From positions 1-10,390 of the forward strand of contig CALEXZ010000171.1 in assembly GCA_937926195.1 (NCBI GenBank): 10,390 nt of DNA, given 5' to 3'. Position 1 is the stretch's first letter; every line of letters starts with the position of its first letter. The DNA comes from an uncultured Actinomyces sp. Its GTDB lineage: Bacteria > Actinomycetota > Actinomycetes > Actinomycetales > Actinomycetaceae. The translations under genes were made by a program, and so were the position numbers. The notes below the pieces were generated by a model. The model was not told the DNA's origin. It saw nothing but the letters and a program-made list of their open reading frames with translations, and searched no databases. This document shows, piece by piece, positions 1-7,375 of this stretch.

Positions 1-34
1 TGCGGTCCTCGAGCGGCTTGATGGAGATCGCCAT
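1..34 (-). CDS. groES: Co-chaperonin GroES, N-terminal 11 codons only
   Basis: Reading the minus strand from the ATG at 34-32 gives MAISIKPLEDR, the characteristic start of actinobacterial GroES (Cpn10); the frame stays open to the window edge. GroES is the heptameric lid of the cytoplasmic GroEL folding chamber. The ATG is preceded by a strong ribosome binding site, AGAAGGGGAGG at 50-40, ending five bases before the start. A CIRCE operator and a sigma-70-like promoter lie 160-200 bases upstream on the same strand, which independently supports the call. groEL is expected downstream, outside the window. Only the first 11 residues are visible, so the identification rests on this signature plus the operator. 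It is too short for normal ORF calling. Confidence 0.9.
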   Translation of the reverse strand, partial: MAISIKPLEDR

Positions 35-39
35 GGCGT

Positions 40-50
40 CCTCCCCTTCT
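40..50 (-). promoter_or_regulatory. Strong groES ribosome binding site
   Basis: AGAAGGGGAGG on the minus strand lies five bases before the groES ATG. It is the best Shine-Dalgarno match in the window and fits a highly expressed chaperonin gene. Confidence 0.75.
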
Positions 51-162
51 CGCTTGTTCAGCGTCCTTCGCGCGCACAGCGCGTCGTGTATGTGGTGTGC
101 ACGCCCTCAGTGAGGCGGGCCGCCGTCGCGGGGGCCGGTCCGTCAGCGCCGGGGGCGCGGGC

Positions 163-187
163 CGCGGCACCGAGCTGCGGTGCCGCG
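163..187 (-). other. 5'-terminal stem-loop of the groES transcript
   Basis: A perfect inverted repeat with 10-bp arms (CGCGGCACCG at 163-172 and its complement at 178-187) encloses a five-base loop. If the promoter at 198-227 is correct, the hairpin starts two or three bases from the 5' end of the mRNA. No T-run follows on either strand, so a classical terminator is unlikely. A role in mRNA stability or temperature-dependent expression is inference only. Confidence 0.55.
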
Positions 188-197
188 TCTGACCGCG

Positions 198-227
198 AAT
201 CTACGCGCGGCGTTAGCACTCAGTCAA
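198..227 (-). promoter_or_regulatory. Housekeeping-sigma promoter for groES
   Basis: On the minus strand TTGACT (227-222) and TAGATT (203-198) are separated by 18 bases. Both resemble the -35 and -10 consensus of the principal actinobacterial sigma factor. The -35 element lies mainly in the spacer of the CIRCE operator, so bound HrcA would block RNA polymerase directly. The predicted start is around 189-190. Confidence 0.65.
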
Positions 228-239
228 CGTGAGTGCCAG
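213..239. promoter_or_regulatory. CIRCE operator (HrcA binding site)
   Basis: The plus strand reads TTAGCACTC (213-221), a nine-base spacer, then GAGTGCCAG (231-239). The consensus is TTAGCACTC-N9-GAGTGCTAA: the left arm is perfect and the right arm matches 7 of 9. HrcA represses chaperonin genes through this element and releases it on heat shock. The position just upstream of groES, overlapping its -35 element, is the expected one. Confidence 0.93.
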
Positions 240-267
240 ATCGGGGGGCCGGGTTCGCCGATGGCGT

Positions 268-987
268 TCACTGTCCCTGCGCCTGCTCGTCGCGGTGCGC
301 GCGCGTCCAGGAGACCGCCTCCTCCACGTCCGTGCGCGCCGCGCCCAGCACCGGGTCGTGTCCGCTGAGCACGTCCCACACGGCCTTGAGCGCCGCCACC
401 CGCTCACGCACCCACGAGCGCACCCAGGTCGTGCGGTTGGCCCGCGCCCGCGTGTCCGCCACGCCCTGCGCGTCGATCCCCGCCTGGCGGCACAGGGTGA
501 CGGCGCGGGGCGCGTGAAAGTCCTGCGTGACGACGAGGGCCTGGCTCACCCCGAAGACCTCGTGGGCGCGCACGCAGGTGTCGTAGGTGTCATAGCCCGC
601 TGTGTCGAGGACGACGGCCTGCGGCGGGACCCCGGCGGCCACGAGGTAGTCGCGCATCGTTCCCGGCTCGTCGTGGGCGCCCTCGCGGCCGTCGCCGGAG
701 ACGAGCAGGGCGTCCACCCGGCCGCTGAGGTAGAGCTCGGCGGCGGCGTCGAGGCGGTAGGTCAGCCACGGCGAGGGCCTGCCCGAGTCGTACACGCGGG
801 CGCCCAGGACGATGGCGACGGGTGCGGTGGTGTCGGAGGCGCTCTCCAGGGTGTCCACGTGCCCTGCGCTGGTGACCCAGATCCACGTGCTCGGTGCCGA
901 CAGGAGGACGAGGACGCCCAGGAGCGCCCCCACGGCCCGGCGGCGACGGGCCGCACCGGCCCGCCCGGCTCTCCGTCTGCCCGACAT
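268..987 (-). CDS. Membrane-anchored ElyC/SanA/YdcF-family (DUF218) protein
   Basis: This is a 239-residue protein when started at the ATG at 987-985, which follows a GGTGGAG ribosome binding site closely. A longer reading from a TTG at 1053 has no comparable site and overlaps a possible -10 element (TAGGTT, 1057-1052). An arginine-rich N-terminus (residues 4-17) precedes one hydrophobic segment (about 18-39), suggesting a membrane anchor with the domain outside. The DUF218 motifs appear in order: VLGA (60-63), GRPSPWLTYRLDAA (69-82), SGDG (97-100), HDEP (105-108), GYDTYDTCVRA (131-141) and TQDFHAPRA (154-162). SanA and ElyC of enterobacteria affect envelope integrity and vancomycin sensitivity; the biochemical activity is not settled and the substrate here is unknown. 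Its stop lies 28 bases upstream of the CIRCE element on the same strand, so read-through into groES is possible. The family call is firm, the role is not. Confidence 0.88.
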   Translation of the reverse strand: MSGRRRAGRAGAARRRRAVGALLGVLVLLSAPSTWIWVTSAGHVDTLESASDTTAPVAIVLGARVYDSGRPSPWLTYRLDAAAELYLSGRVDALLVSGDGREGAHDEPGTMRDYLVAAGVPPQAVVLDTAGYDTYDTCVRAHEVFGVSQALVVTQDFHAPRAVTLCRQAGIDAQGVADTRARANRTTWVRSWVRERVAALKAVWDVLSGHDPVLGAARTDVEEAVSWTRAHRDEQAQGQ

Positions 988-1115
988 CGTCTCCACCCGT
1001 CCCCTCGCTCGCGCCCGGCTTGCCGCCCGCACGGTCGGGCGGCTTCTTCCCAACCTATCGCCACCACGGTGCCGGGCTCACGGTGCGCGCTCCCCGGGCG
1101 TGGGAGGATCGCCGG

Positions 1116-2399
1116 GTGAACGCATCGTCGCCGGCCGCCGCCCTCGCTCCGTTGCTGACCCCCCAGGGCTGGGAGCTGCTGTGCAGCCTGCCCCCGTACG
1201 AGGAGTCCGAGGCCCTGCGCCTGGGTGAGTCCCTGCGCGCTGCCGGCCACGATCCGGCGCTCGTGGCGGCGGCCCTCACCCAGCAGCGCCTGCGCGCACG
1301 CGCCGCCGCGAAGTTCGGTGACTTCGCCCAGCGGATGCTGTTCACACCTGACGGCCTGGAGCAGGCCACGCGCCTGGCGGTCTCGGCCCACCACGCCTCG
1401 CGCTACGTCTCCGCCGGGGCCGGTCGGGTGGCGGACCTGGGCTGCGGGATCGGCGGTGACGCCATCGCCCTGGCGGGGCTGGGCCTGGAGGTGCTCGCCG
1501 TCGAGCGGGACGAGCCGACGGCGGCCCTGGCCACCGTCAACCTCATGCCCTTCGACAACGCCCGCATCCTGTGCCAGGACGCCACCACCGTCGATCTTGA
1601 GGGCGTGGACGCCGTCTTCGCGGACCCGGCCCGGCGCGCACAGGGCCGGCGCCTGAGCGACCCCGAGCAGTGGTCCCCGCGGCTGAGCCAGGTCCTGGCG
1701 CTGCGCGAGCGCGTCGAGGCCGTGGGCGTCAAGGCCGCGCCCGGCATCGACCACGCGCTGCTGCCCGCCGACGCCCACGTCCAGTGGGTCTCGGTGGCCC
1801 GGGAGGTCGTCGAGGCAGCCGTCTGGTGCGGCCCGCTGGCCCCGGAGGGGCCGGGCCGCTCGGCCCTCGTCCTGTCCCCCACCGCCGACGGCGAGATGCG
1901 CGCCCACCGCCTGGCAGACCCGTCCTGCACGGACCCCTCCGTCGAGCCCGAGCAGGTTGAGCCGGTCACGGGCGCCGAGGAGCTGGGCACCTACCTCATC
2001 GAGCCAGACGGCGCGGCCATCCGCGCGGGGCTCGTCGCCGAGATCGCCAGGCGCACCGACGCGCGCCCGGTGGGCACGCGTATCGCCTACCTCACCGGGG
2101 ACACGTTGCCGCCGCCCTCCCTGGCTCCCTTCGTCACCTGCTGGCGCCTGCGCGAGGTGCTGGCGCTGCACCTGCGCGGCCTCAAGGCGCGGGTGCGTGA
2201 GCGGGGCATCGGGCGCCTGGAGATTCACAAGCGCGGGATCGACGTCTCCCCCGACGCGCTGCGCGCCTCGCTGCGTCTGAACGGCACGGCCGGTGAGACC
2301 TGGGTGCTCACCCGGGTCGGACGGCGCGCGGGGGAGCGTGGCTCAGCGGGTGCGTCGGGCTCGTCGAGGGGCGCGGTCCTCGTCGTCGAGCCGCTGTGA
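1116..2399 (+). CDS. Class I SAM-dependent methyltransferase with THUMP-like C-terminal domain
   Basis: This gene encodes 427 residues from the GTG at 1116, chosen because GGGAGG (1102-1107) lies eight bases before it; the open frame upstream has no such site. An N-terminal helical region (1-100) contains TPQGWELL and the KFGDFAQRMLFTPDGLEQAT block. The SAM-binding motif I is VADLGCGIGGDAIALA (105-120), followed by the acidic end of strand 2 (VERDEPTA, 129-136). FADPARR (168-174) occupies the motif IV position, where the family carries its catalytic DPARR signature. The C-terminal 70 residues (RLEIHKRGIDV, 367-377; LTRVG, 398-402) match the THUMP-like domain family, which suggests an RNA substrate. 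I know of no assigned target. It converges on tsaD with a 43-base gap. Methyltransferase identity is secure; RNA specificity is inferred from the C-terminal domain. Confidence 0.88.
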   Translation: MNASSPAAALAPLLTPQGWELLCSLPPYEESEALRLGESLRAAGHDPALVAAALTQQRLRARAAAKFGDFAQRMLFTPDGLEQATRLAVSAHHASRYVSAGAGRVADLGCGIGGDAIALAGLGLEVLAVERDEPTAALATVNLMPFDNARILCQDATTVDLEGVDAVFADPARRAQGRRLSDPEQWSPRLSQVLALRERVEAVGVKAAPGIDHALLPADAHVQWVSVAREVVEAAVWCGPLAPEGPGRSALVLSPTADGEMRAHRLADPSCTDPSVEPEQVEPVTGAEELGTYLIEPDGAAIRAGLVAEIARRTDARPVGTRIAYLTGDTLPPPSLAPFVTCWRLREVLALHLRGLKARVRERGIGRLEIHKRGIDVSPDALRASLRLNGTAGETWVLTRVGRRAGERGSAGASGSSRGAVLVVEPL

Positions 2400-2422
2400 G
2401 CCGTGACGACCCGCGCGCTGGC

Positions 2423-2442
2423 GCCCCGGCCGACGGCGGGGC
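2423..2442. terminator. Weak hairpin between convergent methyltransferase gene and tsaD
   Basis: GCCCCG (2423-2428) and CGGGGC (2437-2442) can form a 6-bp GC stem with an eight-base loop in the 43-base gap between the two convergent stop codons. There is no T-run on either side. Location is the main argument; a stem this short is common by chance at this GC content. Confidence 0.3.
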
Positions 2443-3489
<1,047 letters not shown>

Positions 3490-3496
3490 GTCCGCC

Positions 3497-3502
3497 AGCC
3501 TA
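3497..3502 (-). promoter_or_regulatory. Possible -10 element for leaderless tsaD mRNA
   Basis: TAGGCT on the minus strand fits TANNNT and stops seven bases before the GTG start codon, the spacing expected if transcription starts at or next to the G of GTG. No convincing -35 hexamer is visible upstream, because that position falls in the GC-rich repeat. Confidence 0.4.
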
Positions 3503-3513
3503 GCGGTCCCCCG

Positions 3514-3557
3514 CACGGGCCCGGGCCCCCGGTTCCTCACGGGCCCGGGCCCCCGGT
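3514..3557. repeat. Tandem 20-bp GC repeat containing a 12-bp palindrome, probable terminator
   Basis: The 20-base unit at 3514-3533 is repeated exactly at 3538-3557 (24-base period). Each unit contains the palindrome GGGCCCGGGCCC, at 3517-3528 and 3541-3552. Because each palindrome is self-complementary, the two copies can pair with each other into a 12-bp stem with a 12-base loop on either strand. It lies about 20-65 bases past the transporter stop codon and directly before tsaD, so it may end transporter transcription. No T-run follows. The duplication is seen directly; the terminator role is inferred. Confidence 0.6.
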
Positions 3558-3578
3558 CCTGTGCCCGTCCACGGTGGC

Positions 3579-6500
3579 TCAGACCAGGGACCAGCCGCGG
3601 GCGCGGGTGCGCTGCTCCCAGAAGCGCCGGTAGGGGCCGTCGACGGCGACGAGCTCGGTGTGGTGCCCGGCCTGGGCGACGCGTCCGGCGTCGTCGAGGA
3701 CGATCACCTGGTCGGCGGCGCAGATGGTCTCAAGCTTGTGGGCGATGACCACGAGGGTGGCGCTGCGCCGCAGCTCGTGCATCGCCGCGACCACGTGGGC
3801 CTCGTTCTCCGCGTCCAGGGCGCTGGTCGCCTCATCGAGCAGGACGATCGGGGCTCGTTTGAGCAGGGCACGGGCGATGGACACGCGCTGGCGCTCCCCG
3901 CCGGACAGGGCCCGCCCGCCCTCCCCGGCGCGTGCCCGCCATCCTCCGGGCAGGCGGTCGACGATCTCGGTGACGCCTGCCAGGTCCGCCGCCCAGCGCA
4001 CCCGCTCCGGGGAGGCGGTGGGGTCTCCGACGTGGATGTTGGCGGCCAGGGTGTCGTCGAAGAGGTAGACATCCTGGAAGACCATGGACAGCTGCTCCAT
4101 GAGCTGGGAGGTCGGCATGTCGCGAACGTCGGTGCCGCCCACCAGCACCCGGCCGGCGTTGACGTCCCAGAAGCGGGCCACGAGGCGGGCGATGGTGGTC
4201 TTGCCGGAGCCGGAGGGCCCCACGACAGCGCACATCGTGCGTGCCGGGACCCGCAGGCTCACCCCGTCCAGGACGCGCTCGGAGTCGGTGTAGCCGAAGA
4301 CGATGTCGTCGAGCTCGACCGCGCCCGGCTGCGCGAGCGTCGCGCGGCGGGAGGGCTCCGCCATGACCGGGGCGTCCATGACGGCGTCGAGGTGCGTCAT
4401 CATCTGGCGGCGTTCCTCCAGGGCGAGGACGGCGGCACTGAGGTCGTCGAGCATGGTGGCGAAGCGCAGGCACAGCCCGATCGTGACCACCGCGCTCACC
4501 GGGCTCAGGGAGCCCCGGACGGCCAGCTCGGCGGTGAGCATGATCATGGCGACGACGACGACCTGGGTGAAGGCTCCGGACAGCAGGGAGCCTCCGGTCG
4601 CCCACCACAGGGCCCGTCGTGAGGCACGCCGTCCTTGCTCGAAGGCCAGCGACAGGGGCCGGAAGCGGTTCGTGGCCCGGCAGGAGCGCAGCGCCCCCTG
4701 GCAGCGGGCGAGCTCGACGACACGCACGGCGATCTCGCGCTCGGCCGGCTCGGTGATGACCTTGGCGCGGTCGAGCAGCCTGCGGGCCAGGCCGATGATG
4801 ACGGCCAGCACGGGCGCAGCCACGCTCAGCAGCATCCCCAGGCGCCAGTCCCACACCCAGGCCCCCGTCCCGACGACGACGGCGGCCGCGGTGGTCGAGA
4901 CCATCCGGTAGAGGAACTGGGCGGCGGACTCCCCCAGTGACAGCATCTCGGCGCTGACGGCGCGCGACATGACCCCGGCGGTGTCGGAGGTGAACCAGCG
5001 CAGGGGAAGGCGGGCGATCTGCGCACCGACGGCGTGGTGGACGTCGTGCATGAAGCCGAGTGCTCCCAGCATGCCGGTGCGCACGCCGAGGAAGTCGCTG
5101 ACGGCGCCCGCGACGGCGGTCAGGGCCAGGACGATCAGCCAGCCTCCCAGGCCCAGGCCCCAGCACCGCTCACCGGGGGCCAGGGCGACCGAGGCGGGCA
5201 GCAGGACGAGCAGGCTCAGGCCGGAGACGGCACCGCTGACGGCCCCCAGCACCAGTCCTCTCACCATGTCCGTCCAGGAGGCCTCGCTCATGAAGCGGTG
5301 GTAGTGCGACAGCAGGGACCGGGTGACCCGACGGCTGGGGACGGGCGGGGCCGTGGGGGCAGGCTCTGTGTCCTGCCCGGCGCTCCCGCCGGCCTCGTCA
5401 GCGGGCTCAGCGGTCAGGTCGGTCCTCGCTCCGGAGGCGGGGACACCGTCCCCCCACTTGTCCGCGTCCGCGGGGCCGCCGCCGTCGCTCCCGTCGCTCA
5501 GGCCCGACTGGCGCAGCAGGGCGCGGTAGTGACGCTGGTCGACGAGCTCGTCGTGACTGCCCAGGGCCACGAGACGGCCGCGCTCCATGACGGCGATACG
5601 GTGCGCCCCGCGCACCGCCGCGGGCCGGTGGGCGATGACGAGCACCGTCCGGCCGCGCACCAGCTCGCTCAGCGCCTCCTGGATCTGCGCCTCGGACTCG
5701 GGGTCGGCCATGGCGGTCGCCTCGTCCATGACCAGCACGGGGGTGTCGAGCAGGACGGCCCGGGCGATGGCGATGCGCTGCTCCTGGCCGCCCGACAGCG
5801 CGGTCTGCGCGCCCAGGACGGTGTCGTACCCGTCGGGCAGGGCCATGACCTCCTCGTCGATGCGTGCCGCCCGTGCCGCGGCGCGCACCTGCTCCAGCGT
5901 GGCCTCGGGTCGGCCCAGGGCGATGTTCTCGCGGACGGTGGCCCCCAGCAGCTGGGCGTCCTGCAGGACGAAGGACACCGTGGAGTACAGCGTCTGCTCG
6001 TCCATGTCGCGCAGGTCCACCCCGCCGACGCGGACCGCACCGGTGTCGGGGTCGGCGAAGCGCGCGATCATCGTCGCCAGCGTCGACTTGCCGGAGCCAG
6101 AGGGCCCCAGCAGGGCGGTGACGGTGCCGGGCTCGAGGGTGAGGGTGACGTCGTCGACGGCGAGGGTGGTGCCGTAGGAGTAGGAGACGTGGTCGATCTC
6201 GACGCGGGCGCCGTCGGGTCGACGCGGTGCACCGGGCGCGGGCAGGGCGGGCGTGTCGAGGACATGGCACAGGCGCAGGGCCGCGGCTCCGGCGATCTGG
6301 TAGGACCAGGACAGGGACACGACGGTGATGAGCGCACCGGGCAGGACGAGGGCGACGAGGGTGGCGGCCAGGACCTGGGGCAGGGTGACGGTGCCCGCGT
6401 GCACGAGCAGGGAGCCGACGCCGAGGTTGACCATCAGGATGACGGGGATCGACACCCACGTGTAGGCCAGGCAGCTGACGGTCATGAGCGGCATCGCCCA

Positions 6501-7343
6501 GGCGCGGTAGAAGCGGGAGAAGCCGTCGGCGGCGCCGAGGTAGGCGCCGTGTGCGCGTCCGACACGTCCGAAGGCCTTGACCACCGAGATGCCGGCCACG
6601 AACTCCACCATCGTGGAGGACACGTCAGCCAGGCGACGGTCCATCTCGACGGTCTTGGCCCTCATATCCTTCATCGAGAAGGAGTACGTGATGACGTACA
6701 GGGGCACGGTGGCGACAGCTAGCAGGGCCAGGCGCCAGTCGATCCACAGGGCGCAGGCCAGCAGCGCCAGCGGGGAGACGAGGGCGTTGAGACGCTCGAC
6801 CGGACCATGGGCGATGACGGTGTGCACCAGGGCGGTGTCGTCCTGGACGGCCTTGCGGATCCGGCCGGAGGTCGACTCGGTGAACCAGGCCAGCGGGGCG
6901 CGGCTCACGCGCTCGACGATCTCGCGGCGCATCCGGTCGCGCAGGCGCAGGTCCGCGACGTGGGTGATGAGCAGGGCCAGGAGGTAGAGCGTGAGCCGCC
7001 CGCTGTAGGCGCTGACCAGGAGCATGACGACCGCGCGCACCTGCCCGGGGTCCGGCGAGGTTCCGGCCTGGTGGGCGGCCAGGAGGATGTCGCCCAGGTG
7101 CACGAGCGCGAGGTAGGGCGCCACCGACAGCAGCCCGGAGAGGATGACGAGCACCTGCCCCGCCCGCAGCTGGGCTCGCACCGGCGCGCCCAGGCGTGCC
7201 AGGGCCGCCCGTCCCTGGCGGGCACGGTCGGCGTCCTGCGTCTGTCCGTCAGCGACCTGCCCCTGGGGGGCCGGTCCCGGGTTGTCCAGTGGATGCGCGG
7301 GCGGTGTCGGCTCGGCGGCGGTCGCGGCGCTCTGGTCCCTCAC
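3579..7343 (-). CDS. Fused double ABC transporter (TMD-NBD-TMD-NBD), IrtAB/YbtPQ-like
   Basis: One 1,254-residue chain carries two complete ABC half-transporters. Half 1: membrane domain about 60-360; Walker A GPSGSGKST (413-421), Q-loop Q461, signature LSGGQ (516-520), Walker B VLVMDE (536-541), H572. A polar, Gly/Pro/Asp-rich linker spans about 615-675. Half 2: membrane domain about 690-980; Walker A GPSGSGKTT (1042-1050), Q1090, LSGGE (1146-1150), IVLLDE (1166-1171), H1202. Both ATP sites look intact. The exporter-type fold, the DEATAMADPESE block after Walker B in half 1, and the ending RRFWEQRTRARGW in half 2 resemble the IrtA/IrtB and YbtP/YbtQ siderophore importers; the flavin domain of IrtA is absent. 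A lipid or drug exporter remains possible. The GTG at 7343 has AAAGGG nine bases upstream; a GTG at 7388 would put an inverted repeat inside the gene. TetR gene is divergent. Confidence 0.9.
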   Translation of the reverse strand: MRDQSAATAAEPTPPAHPLDNPGPAPQGQVADGQTQDADRARQGRAALARLGAPVRAQLRAGQVLVILSGLLSVAPYLALVHLGDILLAAHQAGTSPDPGQVRAVVMLLVSAYSGRLTLYLLALLITHVADLRLRDRMRREIVERVSRAPLAWFTESTSGRIRKAVQDDTALVHTVIAHGPVERLNALVSPLALLACALWIDWRLALLAVATVPLYVITYSFSMKDMRAKTVEMDRRLADVSSTMVEFVAGISVVKAFGRVGRAHGAYLGAADGFSRFYRAWAMPLMTVSCLAYTWVSIPVILMVNLGVGSLLVHAGTVTLPQVLAATLVALVLPGALITVVSLSWSYQIAGAAALRLCHVLDTPALPAPGAPRRPDGARVEIDHVSYSYGTTLAVDDVTLTLEPGTVTALLGPSGSGKSTLATMIARFADPDTGAVRVGGVDLRDMDEQTLYSTVSFVLQDAQLLGATVRENIALGRPEATLEQVRAAARAARIDEEVMALPDGYDTVLGAQTALSGGQEQRIAIARAVLLDTPVLVMDEATAMADPESEAQIQEALSELVRGRTVLVIAHRPAAVRGAHRIAVMERGRLVALGSHDELVDQRHYRALLRQSGLSDGSDGGGPADADKWGDGVPASGARTDLTAEPADEAGGSAGQDTEPAPTAPPVPSRRVTRSLLSHYHRFMSEASWTDMVRGLVLGAVSGAVSGLSLLVLLPASVALAPGERCWGLGLGGWLIVLALTAVAGAVSDFLGVRTGMLGALGFMHDVHHAVGAQIARLPLRWFTSDTAGVMSRAVSAEMLSLGESAAQFLYRMVSTTAAAVVVGTGAWVWDWRLGMLLSVAAPVLAVIIGLARRLLDRAKVITEPAEREIAVRVVELARCQGALRSCRATNRFRPLSLAFEQGRRASRRALWWATGGSLLSGAFTQVVVVAMIMLTAELAVRGSLSPVSAVVTIGLCLRFATMLDDLSAAVLALEERRQMMTHLDAVMDAPVMAEPSRRATLAQPGAVELDDIVFGYTDSERVLDGVSLRVPARTMCAVVGPSGSGKTTIARLVARFWDVNAGRVLVGGTDVRDMPTSQLMEQLSMVFQDVYLFDDTLAANIHVGDPTASPERVRWAADLAGVTEIVDRLPGGWRARAGEGGRALSGGERQRVSIARALLKRAPIVLLDEATSALDAENEAHVVAAMHELRRSATLVVIAHKLETICAADQVIVLDDAGRVAQAGHHTELVAVDGPYRRFWEQRTRARGWSLV

Positions 7344-7357
7344 GGGCGCCCACCCTT

Positions 7358-7374
7358 TCTGAATGACTTTCAGA
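7358..7374. promoter_or_regulatory. 17-bp inverted repeat, candidate TetR operator
   Basis: TCTGAA (7358-7363), five bases, then TTCAGA (7369-7374) form a perfect inverted repeat with 6-bp arms. It lies 14 bases upstream of the chosen transporter start, in the gap shared with the divergent TetR gene, where a local regulator would be expected to bind. A second, weaker pair, TCAG (7370-7373) and CTGA (7380-7383), overlaps it. AT content here is clearly higher than in the flanking genes. Binding is inferred. Confidence 0.45.
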
Positions 7375-7375
7375 T

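Larger units (their letters stand above)
35..190 (-). other. groES: Long 5' leader of groES
   Basis: About 155 bases separate the predicted transcription start (around 189-190) from the groES ATG. I see no open reading frame here that I would defend. The leader begins with a perfect 10-bp hairpin (163-187), listed separately, followed by a very GC-rich stretch, and ends in a strong Shine-Dalgarno sequence at 40-50. The leader boundary is inferred from the promoter motif, not measured. Confidence 0.5.

Noticed and set aside
1051..1053. TTG start for the DUF218 gene, 22 codons upstream
   Set aside because: There is no adjacent ribosome binding site, and the extra residues are Arg/Ala-rich with no signal character. 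The ATG at 987 follows GGTGGAG.
1065..1086. Direct repeat CACGGTGC in the DUF218/methyltransferase gap
   Set aside because: Two 8-base copies of GC-rich sequence are expected by chance here and have no symmetry or regulatory context that I can defend.
229..1119. Plus-strand 296-codon open frame opposite the DUF218 gene
   Set aside because: It is a GC shadow: composition is dominated by Arg, Gly, Pro, His and Ala, it has no recognisable motif, and the minus strand carries a clear DUF218 protein.
762..2228. Minus-strand 488-codon open frame opposite the methyltransferase
   Set aside because: No family motif and a repetitive Gly/Gln/Arg composition; the plus strand has a well-supported methyltransferase with its own ribosome binding site.
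3514..3557. CRISPR array
   Set aside because: Only two copies of a GC palindromic unit with a four-base gap and no spacers; it is a small tandem repeat.
3561..4622. Plus-strand 353-codon open frame opposite the second ATP-binding domain
   Set aside because: Antisense shadow of highly conserved NBD codons; no start signal or protein motif.
5034..6722. Plus-strand 562-codon open frame inside the transporter gene
   Set aside because: Dominated by Gly, Asp, His, Gln and Val, as expected of the antisense of a GC-rich gene; the transporter on the minus strand has intact domains throughout.
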